This document shows positions 17,208 to 26,730 of a stretch of 26,730 nucleotides of DNA, in pieces. Within the stretch, counting starts at the first letter, position 1; each line of letters begins with the position of its first letter. Under the pieces are notes generated by a model. The model searched no databases. It saw nothing but the letters and a program-made list of their open reading frames with translations, and was not told the DNA's origin. A program made the position numbers and the translations under genes. The DNA is from Butyriboletus loyo (lineage: Eukaryota; Basidiomycota; Agaricomycetes; Boletales; Boletaceae): the NCBI GenBank assembly GCA_038093515.1, contig JBBPSI010000295.1, forward strand, positions 1-26,730, in the 5' to 3' direction.

Positions 17208-18481
17208 TGTTGAAACGGTAGTGTTCTATTTCTGTATTTCACTTACAGCCACTACGTTTCTAGACTGGTCTATATGACATCATTGTCTAGACCTAGTCAT
17301 GCTTATCACATTACAAATAGCTCTTATTATGCTATTGGACGATATGCTTAGTCTTATCTCTTATCTCTATCATATTGTCATGTATTTCATACTATACCTT
17401 ATAAAGGTACTATACAGAACATAAGTACAAACACTCATGTACTGTATATAAGACAGCCCTTATGGCTTGTCATTTTTCTCTAGATCTTTCAGTTCTATCA
17501 TCACTACTGCGATATCTCTAAGTTGAGCCTTGCTCCTTATACTCTGTTTGCGATACTCTCACTCTCGTATTATCAGTGAGTCTTTCCACTGATAGGTTTT
17601 GTTACGCTGATAGCACACAATAACTAGCAGCGAGCACTTGACTAGGGGCTCGAGCCTAAAGAGGAAAGTGGCCGACTCGCATAGATGATGCTATCGGGCT
17701 TCTGCTGAGCAAGTGTCTTCGAGATGTTGAGTGGTGGCGACCAGTCGAGATTGAGTAGAGACTTATCGGCTCGGTCGGCAGATGGAGGGTATAATGCTAG
17801 ATTACTATGCACTTGGTAGATGCGTAGAATTAGCTAAAGAACTTGTACTAGCCTAAGTGCAAGTATATATACTAATAGATATTGTGCACAGACCGAGCTG
17901 TGCGTGGCAGCAAGGGCAAGGGGTTATGAGTCGATGCGAGTCATAACGGCGAAGGGTGGAGCGGCAAAGTGCTGGTAACGAGGGAGCGAAGCTCCGAGTA
18001 AAGTGGCGACATTGTCAGCGAATGAGAAGAGCAGAAGATGAAGTGATGATGTCCACGAGGTGCGGCCCACAGGGCAAAGGGGACGCGAACAGCGGAGCCC
18101 TTGGATACGGATCTCGACGCGAAGGTACTGACACGTCGTAATCTAATCATGTGCTAGTCACGTGATGCAAGAAATGTCATTGGTCAAGAAAAGAAGGACG
18201 CGACAGCTCAACTGTGGGTCTGGCCCGACGGGGTGACAAGACAGGGGCTATCTCAGTATAGCATCACTGAGACTTGCAGAACGACCGGGGAAGTGGATAA
18301 CGTCCACTAGGTGACTAAGGAGCGGGCGATGGGTGGCATCGTGAGATGGCGGGGGTGGCGGGGACGCGTGAGCATGGGAAAACGAGTGGCGGGGTACGCT
18401 TAGGGGTAAAACTGTAACAGGTTTACCCTTGCATCCTTCATTGCCCTTGGTGCGCCTGCTTGGACTTTACCAATTCCGAAA
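17208..18481 (+). repeat. LTR3 copy inside LTR2, itself split by another LTR2
   Basis: Pieces 17208-17599 and 18425-18481 add up to about 449 bp, starting TGTTGAAACGG and ending about TTCCGAAA. It holds a TATA box (TATATAAG at 17445-17452) and nothing coding. The TG start, TATA and 5-bp duplication suggest a solo LTR, but the end is not the usual CA. It matches 26267-26715 reversed over its whole length. Confidence 0.72.
17600..18419 (-). repeat. Solo LTR2 inside LTR3, perfect 5-bp duplication
   Basis: 820 bp from TGTTACGC to TGTAACA (plus strand view). GGTTT stands on both sides (17595-17599 and 18420-18424). Removing it and one GGTTT restores the LTR3 sequence seen at the right edge of the window. 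Confidence 0.92.
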
Positions 18482-18722
18482 CTCGATGCGAAGGTAAGGA
18501 CGCGACAGCTCAACTGTGGGTCCAGCCCATCGGGGCGAGAAGACAGGGGCTATCTCAGTGTAGCGACACTGAGACTTTGCGGAACGACCAGGGAAGTGGA
18601 TAACATCCACTAGGCGACTAGGGAGCAGGCAATGGGCGGCATTGCGAGACGGCGGGGGCAGCGGGGACGCATGAGCATGGGAAAATGAGTGGTGGGGTAC
18701 GCTTAGGGGTAAAACTGTAACA

Positions 18723-18914
18723 ATACCCTCCTCTTGCCAATAAAGCTGATAAGAGTCTGCTCGATCTCGTCTGGTCGCCACCACTCAAGATCTCGCCGAC
18801 ACTTGCTTTGCAAGATACCCGATAGCATCGTTACGCGAGTTGGCTAGTTTCCTCATTAGGCTCGAGCCCCTATAAGTGCTCGCTTGCTAGCTATTGTGTG
18901 CTACCAGCGTAACA
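18723..18914 (+). repeat. Inverted LTR2 end piece
   Basis: The reverse complement matches the first 190 bases of 16690 onward (including CTTATAGGGGCTCGAGCC), ending CCAGCGTAACA at 18914. It abuts the opposite end of another LTR2 at 18722/18723, head to head, with no gap. It is most similar to the split copy, so a local inversion is likely. Confidence 0.75.
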
Positions 18915-19790
18915 GTAGCTCTTTCTCTTATACTCACCAGTGCTTGGTGTAAGTGCTGCAACTGAAGTGGAACCGTCTGTGGATTGTATTCAGAGTGGCT
19001 TTGTCCCTTTGTTGCTTTCTTAACTCAAATGAGCATGGAGATCCATTTTCCTGTACATTGGGGACAATGTTGGGTTCATTTGGGCAGCAAACATGCACAA
19101 AGCACATGCAGGCAATGGGTGATAGTAAACTGACTTCTTATTTCACACATAGTAAGTAGCAGATGCTTCATTGTATACTACTTGACAAATTCACAACTAT
19201 TTTCATCCCATTAGTGTGATCATTCACAAACCCCACATTTCTTCATAATCCATGATCTGGAGCATAAACCAAGGGGTATGAATTAAAAGGATGCCAACTG
19301 GACATAAAGGCCAGGAACTCAGTGGTCTCATTTGCTAATGTATTATTGAGCACATGGGGTGTTATATCACCTCATCTCAGTCAATGGAGACAAAGGTCTC
19401 TGCAAAGGCATGTTTTTTTTGGTGGTGGAGAGTGCAGCATGCTCCCCGAAGAGCTTGAAGAATTACCAGAGCTACAGTTACTGCATTTTGATGTGCTTGC
19501 ATGCTATGGTTATCATTCTTCAATGGATGTGACAGATACATAGTAAACCCCACATACATTACAGTTAAAGATGTAGGGGATAGACATTGAGCTTGACACC
19601 ATCTGGGATATGCATTCCAAATGGGAAAGGTCAGGTTCTGTGACAGGTAGAGATGACACAGCAGACAGGTCTGTATCAAAGAGGTGATGAGTAGTGGAGG
19701 AAGTGGGAATCAGGGAGAGATCCCACAGCTCAGGGTTGGAGGTAGTAGACATAGAGGGGGCAACAGATGAACTTGCAGAGCTAGACAGGT
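18915..19790. other. AT-richer stretch without a recognisable gene
   Basis: No intact coding frame of known type. On the minus strand 19752-19513 is open (MSTTSNPELWDLSL..., 79 codons), rich in Ser and Thr, then breaks up; this may be the start of a decayed element protein, but I cannot name it. Composition changes sharply near 19790. Confidence 0.35.
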
Positions 19791-20722
19791 GCCGGAGTCT
19801 CCGATCGTGCCTAATCGCCAGAGGTGCTGTCTAGCGTCATACCTGAAGTTTTACCAGACCCATATCTACCACCCGAACCACCCGACAACACCGCGCGGTG
19901 ACGGAACGGACCCTCGAGCGTTGCGCTCGAGGGGAAGTGGACAGAATGTGCAAGCCGCAACACTCAAGCCACTGGCTGCAAATTGAATGTAACGGGGGCA
20001 CCAGGAGGTGTCGAGGACGCTAGGAATATTCCACAGAACCTGCGCAACACATTGGAATGCGAGCGCAGATGGTTAGGGCGGCTAGATGAAGAAAGCGTAC
20101 CTGAGGTGACACCAGACGAGCCAGGCAATCCGGGCGAAGAAGCGTGTGTGCCAAATAGTTTGGACACGTTCCCAAAATGTCCTGGAGGTGTGGGAACGAG
20201 TGCTTTGAAGACCCGAGCACGCTAGATCGAGATACCGGATCAGGAGTTGATTTGGGTGAGTTCGGTAACGAGATCTCACTGAGATGTCCAGGAGGTGGCG
20301 AAAATGGTCAGGACAGTTCCCACAGGTGTTCAGGAGGCCCCATGAGCGAGGGGACCCAGCGCTTGGACGTCCTGGACGTGCTATGCCGAGATATAGGGCC
20401 AAAGGGGATTTTGGGCGAGATGGTCAAACCGGGGGAGACATTGAGGGCGACGGAACGCGCCGAAATGCTGGAGACCGTGCCGAATAGGATGGGAAATGGT
20501 GCCGGATGGATGGTGCAACGAGGGGTGCGCGCTGCGACCCGAAACGAGTCGAAATGCGACTGCTGGCTATAGGTGGAGTGGGTCAGTATGGACTGCGCGA
20601 GCGCACAAAGCGCAACATACCTGGACCATCCACAGCACCTAGCAGGTGTCCCAGATGACCTGCCTTACCCGTGAACCCGCCGCACCGACGTGGCAAGCTA
20701 ACGTCGCAATCTAGAAACATGA
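19790..20722. other. GC-rich block with a short hairpin and repeated motif
   Basis: No gene I can support. The hairpin CCCTCGAGCG-TTG-CGCTCGAGGG lies at 19911-19933 (10-bp perfect stem). Variants of TGTCCWGGAGGTG occur near 20178 and 20285 and weaker ones nearby. Several 60-130 codon frames are open on both strands, as expected at this GC content. Confidence 0.35.
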
Positions 20723-21112
20723 ACCGCGTCAATACGAGAAAATGGACTCGCCACGTTATACGGCCGTGTCGAAGCCGAATTGGGCGAATCGGGTTTTCCG
20801 GGTATGTTGCATATGATCTACGGATGGTCTGGTTGCGATCCCGAGGCGCGATATGCGATGCTGACGGTGCTGGAGTCGATCAAAGGTGACCATGCGCAGG
20901 GAAAGGACAAGCACAAATTAGCCGAGCTGCGACTTTCCGTATATGGACTCCGCTCGAGCGCTGCATTTTCGGGACGCATCAGACGCATCAGATTTCATAT
21001 GGACAACTTCATTTTATTGAGAAACCTTTGTGTTTTGATGCTGGATAGGTATCCATTCCCTTCTTTTAATTTTATTCACTCTTTTCATTACAGCAGACCA
21101 CACTCCATTTGA
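20723..21112 (+). CDS. Possible gene fragment, unknown function
   Basis: The frame is open from after TGA 20720 to TGA 21112. The translated stretch GESGFPGMLHMIYGWSG, CDPEARYAMLTVLE and KHKLAELRLSVYGLR has a protein-like composition, but I do not recognise it. A likely intron GTATCC...TTACAG (21049-21093, 45 nt) lies near the end; spliced or not, the frame and stop are the same. The upstream start is unclear and may lie in another exon. It could be the 3' end of a host gene cut by rearrangement. Confidence 0.3.
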   Translation, partial: TASIRENGLATLYGRVEAELGESGFPGMLHMIYGWSGCDPEARYAMLTVLESIKGDHAQGKDKHKLAELRLSVYGLRSSAAFSGRIRRIRFHMDNFILLRNLCVLMLDRYPFPSFNFIHSFHYSRPHSI

Positions 21113-21364
21113 GGGAAAGTGTAGGAAAGATTACGATCTATTCCTCTACTTCTCCTTTTCAGCATGCCTGTAGTTTGGGTGAACACCTTTTCTTCTGATG
21201 AGAAAGATGAGGTTAATAACAATGTTTAAATCCTACTTCGTGCTTCGGCGTTCACTATTCTCTCCTACCATGTACCTCAATTGACTTTTTGAGTCTTGCA
21301 AAATTTAAATTGTAAAATTTAAACATGGTGACTGGAGTCCTTACTTTGCAAATCGACAACTGGG
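21113..21364. other. Intergenic stretch, nothing recognised
   Basis: AT-rich in places (two ATTTAAA blocks near 21303-21322). A 21-codon frame starting MPVVWVNTF after a possible splice acceptor (CTTTTCAG, 21165) is too short to support. Confidence 0.4.
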
Positions 21365-22320
21365 GTACGCAGGCGGAGAAATTCGAAGCACAGACTGAGC
21401 GCGGTTGTCTGGCTTTCCATATTGGAGCGATTTTGCTTCCCGGGAATGTTTTGGAGTGCCCCCTCAGTGTCCACATCACCAGTCTCTGCTAGTACCGCCC
21501 TTGATGGCCTCGGGCGTCCGTCTCTTCGTTAAACGATATTCCTGAGTGGCTGAGTGGGCATCTGACTGTAGTGGGTAACTTGGGTCGTACTCAGAATCCA
21601 AGGCATTGGGAAGGTTTCCATGAGGTAGTGGCCGACCTGAGCGAATTCGTGAGCTAAGATGGGCTTGTCGCGTCGCAAATCCAATCGATTCTCGAATCCT
21701 CGCTGCCAACGTTGGATGCACACGAACGAATCGATGACTGCGCACGACCGAGTGACTTGAACATACCTCGGGCCTCAGCACTCTCCCCACGCTTGGTTAC
21801 TTTCCTCGGGTGTGCCGCATCTGCCAATTTAGCCGATGTTCCGAGCAGGTTACCTGGTAGAGTTCCTCATCGTTTTCGACTCATAATTGCCTTGCTAGTC
21901 GTCCTCCGAATCATGTACGACTCTTGATCCTGGTCTGTAGTATGAAAGAGTCGGCGAGCGAAACCATTTAAACTAGTCTCGCAGATGCGGGCCTCAGGCC
22001 TGCTTACGTCATATTGATACCGAAATTCCCTGAGGGCCTCCTTGTCGGCCACTGCGTCAGTGGGATCGTTCGTGCGCAGCGTCACGACGGTCACCGGTCA
22101 CGGTCAAGGAAGACCTGTCGCCAACTCGAGTATTCCAAGTCGTAGTAGTCGCTGCTTGAAAAACGCTTGACTTTTCTTCCACCAGCCTTTCAGTCTGAAT
22201 TGGGTGATTTCCTCCTTTCGTTCGCTAGTTGCTCCCTCAAAAGAGCTGTAGACGAACCCATAGCACCCTGATCAAAATTTCCACAGGCTACACACAACTC
22301 ATTCGCACACCACTCTATGC
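21365..22320 (+). repeat. Direct repeat copy 1, left of the P450
   Basis: Closely similar, in the same orientation, to about 25150-26160. The best-matching core is 21434-21960 against 25228-25750 (for example AACGATATTCCTGAGTGGCT, GAATCATGTAC, GTATGAAAGAGTCGGCGAGC). Single-base and 10-base indels break most frames, although short peptides such as ILAHEFAQVG and SDAHxATQEYRLTK recur in both copies on the minus strand. Relative to the P450 this copy lies downstream. Confidence 0.8.
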
Positions 22321-22562
22321 TTTAAAGACACCATATATTTGGCTACTAACTGTTTTCAAAAAGAAGCTCGTGGAGTTGCATGTACAGCGGAGAGGTATCG
22401 TGTCAAAGAACTCATTGGCATAATACAGAAGGTACGATGATAACTAACAGATAACGTGTACAGATAAATGAATGTCTACAGTCAAATACATGAATAACAG
22501 AACTAGTTACTATTGGGCGAAACCTTCCTGCATCATCATTGCCAACCTTCAGACCAAGCACG

Positions 22563-24552
22563 TCAAACCTGAAGGAGCCCCTGCGCTTCCTTCGATCTCG
22601 GTACGACCCTACACTTGAACGGCTTGAGATGACTGTAAAATTAGACGTCAGCAAATCCATACTAAAGCAAATTCGTAAACTCACCGTATGATCCCCTCCT
22701 TGGCGTCATACTTCGGCACGCACTCCACACCATTGTCGACACACCTTGACACATCCAATGTCGCCAGCGCCATCGTAACACTTGTAAAGATTGTCAACTC
22801 TGCCAGGGGTGCACCCGGACACGACCGCCTTCCCCACCCGAAACACACTTCACGCGGGTCGAGCTGCTTGTTCTCGCCGAGGAACCTCTCTGGGTCAAAC
22901 ATGTCTGGATCGGGATATGTCCCTGGGTCGGATAGCATAAACCTACACCAAATATTTCATGTGGATGAGATTTCGAATGGATGTCATTCTCGGCAAGTCA
23001 CGAACCAAATGTTCGGGAGAATATATGTCCCTTTGGGGATTAAATATCCCTCGTAGACGATATCCTGTGTGTTGACATGCATTGCTAGAACGCAGGTCAG
23101 GCCAGAAATGTACATGCGCGAAGAAGATGCGTACTGAATGAGGCTACCACGTGCCAGCGAAGAAGTTCCATACAGATTGCATTTACGTATGGAAGCGCAA
23201 CACGATCCTCGGGGGTTGGAAGTCTGTCATGCCCAACGACAGTATCCACTTCCGCCTGCGCCTTCTTCATAATTTCTGGGTGCATTGTCATTGCCAGGAA
23301 AAATGCAGATAGTGTAGACGGTGTCTGTTTCCGCGCCGTTCAGTATCATTCTCTTGTCGATGAAAAACATGCAACGCACTGTGTCCGATCCACCTGAGAA
23401 ATCATAAAATCATAAGTTCGATCGTCTCGAGAACCATATACCGAAGCCATACCCAGGTACATGGAAAAAGAAGCCCACTTCAAAATCGTTTCTTCCTCAT
23501 CAGTGACACCTCCCTTTTCCTGAAGCACCCGTGATATCAATGATGGTATGGCATCTCCCTTTGCCTAACCCTGCATCAGCGTACAAGCACAACGAACTCG
23601 AAGAGAAAACATACAAGTTGCTCCAACACGAACTCATATGGCGTGCTCACTGTCTCGCTCAGCATTTTTCGCCATCGTTTTGCATCTTTGTGGAAACCAG
23701 CTCCTGGGAACCACTCGGGCAAGTATCGCACTAGCCAAGTTCCTCAAGAAACTGCAATAGATCGAAGAAACTTGTAAAACGTACAGATCGGAAGCATGTC
23801 AACTAGAAACCGCCCCGGTGTAGTGACCGCGGAGAAATTGACCATAGCTTTATTGGCCATCTCCACGAGCGGATCACCATCTTCCTTGACGGTGTAACCA
23901 TGCGAGATCTTCAAGATCACCGCGCCCGCCATTCTTCCCAAAATGTGTCAGATTAGCATGATCGTCTGGAGCCAATCAGTACCGCACCTGTGACAATGGG
24001 AGATCAGATCATCAAGGTTTTTCAACACATTGCGTAGCAATTGTTTCGCTTCCGCTTCTTCGGCAGGGTAGAATGACCGCAGGCTACTCTTGCTGCCAAT
24101 CTGCTGATGGAAGAATGTGCGATGTTTTCGGTACACGTCACCGTATTGTAGGGAAATAGTGCCATTGTTCCAACCAACGAGGTGACCGCCCATCATGGAG
24201 TGTGGCCTGTTGGACGTGATGGCACTGTTCTTCTCGAGTAGGTCTTTGGCCGTCTTGGGGGAGTTGAGCACGACGTACTGCGTGCCCATCAAGTTAAGGG
24301 ATATAATAGGGCCTGGTGCACAATCAGTGACGTGGGTATTTTGTGTCAAGCGTATGTGCACTTGCCATATTGTCGGCTCATAGCCCCCAATGTCTTGTAC
24401 ATAGCATCTTTCCGAATGTCGAGGAGGTTTCCAATGACGGGCAACCCAGAAGGCCCAGGCGGGAGGGGAGGCCTCCTGTATCTCCAGACCAATCGCCAAA
24501 CGAGGTGCAATGACAAACCAAAAACGCAGACATGAAGGATTTCAATACCCAT
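22563..24552 (-). CDS. Cytochrome P450 monooxygenase, 10 exons, intact
   Basis: Exons (minus strand): 24552-24366, 24312-23988, 23933-23785, 23730-23615, 23564-23435, 23393-23380, 23324-23135, 23084-23006, 22942-22685, 22632-22563. Joined they give 1518 nt, 505 residues. An N-terminal membrane anchor (about residues 2-22) is followed by the YRRPPLPPGP hinge, so it should sit in the ER. I-helix oxygen motif GGSDTT 303-308; ExxR 360-363 (ELLR); PERF 414-417; heme loop FGWGRRSCPG 431-440 with Cys438. It resembles fungal microsomal P450s of the O-methylsterigmatocystin oxidoreductase (CYP64-like) type that are expanded in basidiomycetes; substrate unknown. It needs a P450 reductase, not in this window. 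Introns are 41-63 nt; the first is GC-AG and exon 6 is 14 nt. No lesion found. Confidence 0.93.
23380..23393 (-). other. 14-nt microexon 6 of the P450
   Basis: Bounded by TTTCTCAG upstream and GTGCGTTG downstream. It supplies most of the GGSDT codons of the oxygen-binding motif; skipping it would also shift the frame. The introns on either side are 41 and 55 nt. Confidence 0.8.
24313..24365 (-). other. GC-AG intron 1 of the P450
   Basis: The donor is G|GCAAGT, the optimal sequence for the minor GC class; the acceptor is CACCAG. The nearby GT donor (24361) would put exon 2 in a frame that stops after six codons. The GC donor yields YGPIISLNLMG, the conserved P450 sequence at this place. Confidence 0.85.
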
Positions 24553-25149
24553 GATTGCAAAGCGACGGAACTGTTTGCAGGAGACGCTCGGCAGCTAGGT
24601 ACGACCAAGGTCATGTTGATGGAATTCGAACTACCTTTATATTATATGATTCCTGAGTTTCAACGCGCAATAAAACAGCGATGGCATGAGTGGTTGATCT
24701 GGATTGACATGGCCCGATCCATTTAACCCAGATGACGAACAACACGGGCACTATCACTCACATGTAAGTAACTGATGTTGCAAACGTTTCAAGATCACGC
24801 GTCGTCTCTCCAATATTGAGGCAGGTAGGGTATACGTGTGACCTGGAGGAAAGACAGTGTGTAGCGGGCGTATTTGGAGGGTTTTCTAAAGACATCAGTA
24901 ATTGACACGCGGGTTTCATTGGTAATTCAATGCCGCCGGTCGCCATGGTGCTGGCACTGAAGGCAGGGTGCGACCGCTTTGCCACAATCTTCGCCATTAG
25001 ACATGTCGCACTCAGTAGGATCATGTGGGTGGAAATATGGTGTACGTGCTAGAAATGGATCTAGGAACGGATTCGAAGGATAGTCGCCCCATATCGTTTG
25101 AGGAGGCATTCCATGACTCTTAAGATCGTTTGGTAGGGAGTCTTCCGCT
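24553..25149 (-). other. Upstream region of the P450, nothing firm
   Basis: About 600 bp between the P450 start and the right-hand direct repeat. Open frames on the minus strand (25268-24927, 25024-24758) have no recognisable motif and look incidental. A promoter for the P450 should be here, but I see no clear TATA at a fixed distance. Confidence 0.35.
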
Positions 25150-26160
25150 TTCCCTATGCAGGCGACTTCGATGCATGATTTATTGTTTCCCGGGTTACCG
25201 TTTGCAGCGACTTTGTTTTCTGAAAATGTTTTGGAGTGCCCGTACTCCCCCCTCAGTGTCCACATCACCGGGCTCTGCTAGTACCGCCCTTGATGACCTC
25301 AGGCGTCCGTTTCTTCGTTAAACGATATTCCTGAGTGGCTAGGTGGGCATCTGACCGTGAGTGAGCAACCTGGGCCGTATTCAGAGTCCAAGGGTTTGCA
25401 TGAGGTAATGGGCCGACCTGAGCAAATTCGTGAGCTAAGATGGCCTTGTTGTCGCGTTGCCAATCCAATCGATCCTCAAATCCCAGCTGCCAACGGTCAA
25501 TGGAACGAATCAATGACCGCGCACGACCGAGTGATTTGAACATACCTCATGCTTCAGCGCGCAGCGCTGAGACTCCCCACGCTGGGTTGCTTTCCCCGGG
25601 TATAGCCGCATCTACCAATTTAGCCGAGGTGTCGAACAGGTAGCAGAGTTCCTCACCGTTTTCGACCCATAATTACCTTGCTAGTCGTCCTCTGAATCAT
25701 GTACAGCTCTCGATTCGGGCCTGTAGTATGAAAGAGTCGGCGAGCGAAAATATTCAAATATAAGCAGGCCAGATTGCCGCGCATAGCCGTTACAGCCAAA
25801 GGCAGAAATACTGAATGGTTTCCGTTCAGTATCACGGACGGTATAAGGATTAGTTACGGGACCTAGGTAAGCCAGCGTGCTTACACCTGTCTTGCAGGTG
25901 GCTAGGCAATATGCGTACCGTTACGACGGCCACAGTCAAGGGTGACCTATCTCGAGTCTTCGTACTACTTGAATATGCTTGACTCTGCTTCCTTTTTGAA
26001 GTTCCACCAGCTTTTCTGTCTGAACTAGTAGATGATTTCCTCCTCTCGCTCCATTTCCAGTCACATGCTACTTGCTCCCTCCAAAGATCTGTGGATGAGC
26101 CCATAGTACCCTGAGAGTTCCACAGGCTATACACAAACTCATTTGTACATTACTCCACCC
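25150..26160 (+). repeat. Direct repeat copy 2, right of the P450
   Basis: Partner of 21365-22320. It lies upstream of the P450 in transcription direction. It carries a 9-base insertion near 25241-25250 and a 10-base deletion near 25392 relative to copy 1, and a diverged middle (25755-25920). Similarity fades after CACAGGCTATACACAAACTC. Confidence 0.8.
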
Positions 26161-26266
26161 TGTGAAGATGCTCACATTGTCATGTAGCACATGGCCACCC
26201 TGGGTTAACAATATCACTTGGTAGACAGGCACCCTGTGGTGGGCCTGTGGGTGCATTAGGAATACT
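26161..26266. other. Short stretch between direct repeat and LTR3
   Basis: It contains a CCACCCTGGGTTAACA stretch and a near-palindromic GGCACCCTGTGGTGGGCC. If LTR3 to its right is a 5' LTR, this would be its internal region, but no primer site is recognisable. Confidence 0.3.
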
Positions 26267-26715
26267 TTTTGGAATTGGTAAAGTCCGAGCAGGCGCACCG
26301 AGGGCAACGAAGGATGCAAGGGTAAACCTATCAGTGGAAAGACTCACTGATAATACGAGAGTGAGAGTATCGCAAACAGAGTATAAGGAGCAAGGCTCAA
26401 CTTAGAGATATCACAGTAGTGATGATAGAACTGAAAGATCTAGAGAAAAGCAACAAGCCATAAGGGCTGTCTTATATACAGTACATGAGTGTTTGTACTT
26501 ATGTTCTGTATAGTACCTTTATAAGGTATAGTATGAAATACATGACAATATGATAGAGATAAGAGATAAGACTAAGCATATCGTCCAATAGCATAATAAG
26601 AGCTATTTGTAATGTGATAAGCGTGACTAGGTCTAGACAATGATGTCATATAGACCAGTCTAGAAACGTAGTGGCTATAAGTGAAATACAGAAATAGAAC
26701 ACTACCGTTTCAACA
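26267..26715 (-). repeat. LTR3 copy, full length, minus orientation
   Basis: On the minus strand it runs from TGTTGAAACGG (26715) to about TTCCAAAA (26267). TATATAAG is at 26478-26471. It is the uninterrupted counterpart of the split copy at 17208-18481 and shows where the solo LTR2 went in. The flanking five bases (CTTGC and AGTAT or near) do not match, so it is rearranged or the end of a larger element. Confidence 0.78.
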
Positions 26716-26730
26716 GCAAGATTGTTAGGT

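Larger units (their letters stand above)
16690..18722 (-). repeat. LTR2 copy split by LTR3 (pieces 16690-17207 and 18482-18722)
   Basis: The first piece ends at the LTR2 position GGGTCTCGA and the second resumes exactly there (CTCGATGCGAAGG), so they are halves of one copy. CTCGA is present on both sides of the insert (17203-17207 and 18482-18486), a 5-bp duplication. This copy has lost many CpG sites. Outer flanks TTGGA and ATACC do not match, so its original insertion site is rearranged. Confidence 0.82.

Noticed and set aside
19911..19933. Hairpin as a Helitron 3' end
   Set aside because: A perfect 10-bp stem, but no CTRR terminus follows at the usual distance and no Rep/helicase sequence is present.
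21476..21790. Minus-strand frames in both direct repeats as a gene pair
   Set aside because: Some peptides recur, but single-base and 10-base indels shift the frames between copies, so I do not call a gene.
22688..23056. Plus-strand 122-codon frame across the P450 end
   Set aside because: Shadow of the P450 heme-region exon; crosses two introns and has no motif.
23394..23441. Donor GTATAT at 23441 for P450 intron 5
   Set aside because: It destroys the GGSDTT frame; the GTTCTC donor at 23434 gives MASVYGGSDTT and a fully consistent phase.
24313..24365. Canonical GT donor at 24361 for P450 intron 1
   Set aside because: It puts exon 2 in a frame that stops after six codons; the GCAAGT donor restores the conserved P450 sequence.
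1..26730. CRISPR arrays, tRNA or rRNA genes, bacterial promoters
   Set aside because: No regularly spaced repeats, no cloverleaf I could fold by eye, no rRNA stretches; gene structure is eukaryotic.

Overview
The window looks like a transposon-dense stretch of a basidiomycete (Agaricomycete-like) nuclear genome. The only intact host gene I can support is a cytochrome P450 on the minus strand, cut by nine introns of 41-63 nt, which is typical of this group. Everything from position 1 to about 18,900, and again the right edge, is built from LTR retrotransposons nested in each other. I see no prokaryotic signals, rRNA, tRNA or CRISPR.

Left part (1-11,726): three layers of nesting. Element A (minus strand, 8994-11726) is a decayed Ty3/gypsy element with a still-open gag. 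It was cut in its protease region by element B (minus strand, LTR 8178-8993, a basic repeat-rich ORF 7129-8081). B was in turn cut by element C (plus strand, 4-7128), an almost complete chromovirus with Gag, a Pol in the -1 frame (protease, RT, RNase H, integrase, chromodomain) and an extra third ORF with three zinc knuckles. The outer LTR of A was itself hit by a solo LTR of the B family, leaving a 5-bp target duplication. I call the LTR families LTR1 (A and C), LTR2 (B and many solo copies), LTR3 (about 450 bp) and LTR4 (about 800 bp, palindromic). LTR1 and LTR2 both carry a 10-nt sequence near the predicted transcript start that is perfectly complementary to the site just after the LTR. The two families differ at two positions and both differences are compensated, which argues strongly for self-primed reverse transcription.

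Middle part (11,727-18,914): a mosaic of broken elements. It holds an LTR3 fragment, two palindromic LTR4 copies flanking the 3' end of a Ty1/copia pol with a copia-like LTR start, a dead Tc1/mariner transposase, an LTR2 copy split by an LTR3 copy that is itself split by another LTR2 copy (two nested insertions, both with 5-bp duplications), and an inverted LTR2 piece.

Right part (18,915-26,730): AT-richer sequence without a recognisable gene to about 19,790, then a GC-rich block with one possible gene fragment. A roughly 0.95-kb direct repeat (21365-22320 and 25150-26160) then brackets the P450 gene (22563-24552, minus strand). The reconstructed P450 is 505 residues with all hallmark motifs; it uses one GC-AG intron and a 14-nt microexon. 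A minus-strand LTR3 copy closes the window. The direct repeat may be the remnant of a tandem gene duplication whose left gene is gone.

Age: element A and several LTR2 copies show many C-to-T and G-to-A changes at CpG sites relative to C and B, as expected from methylated old repeats. C is the youngest insertion.
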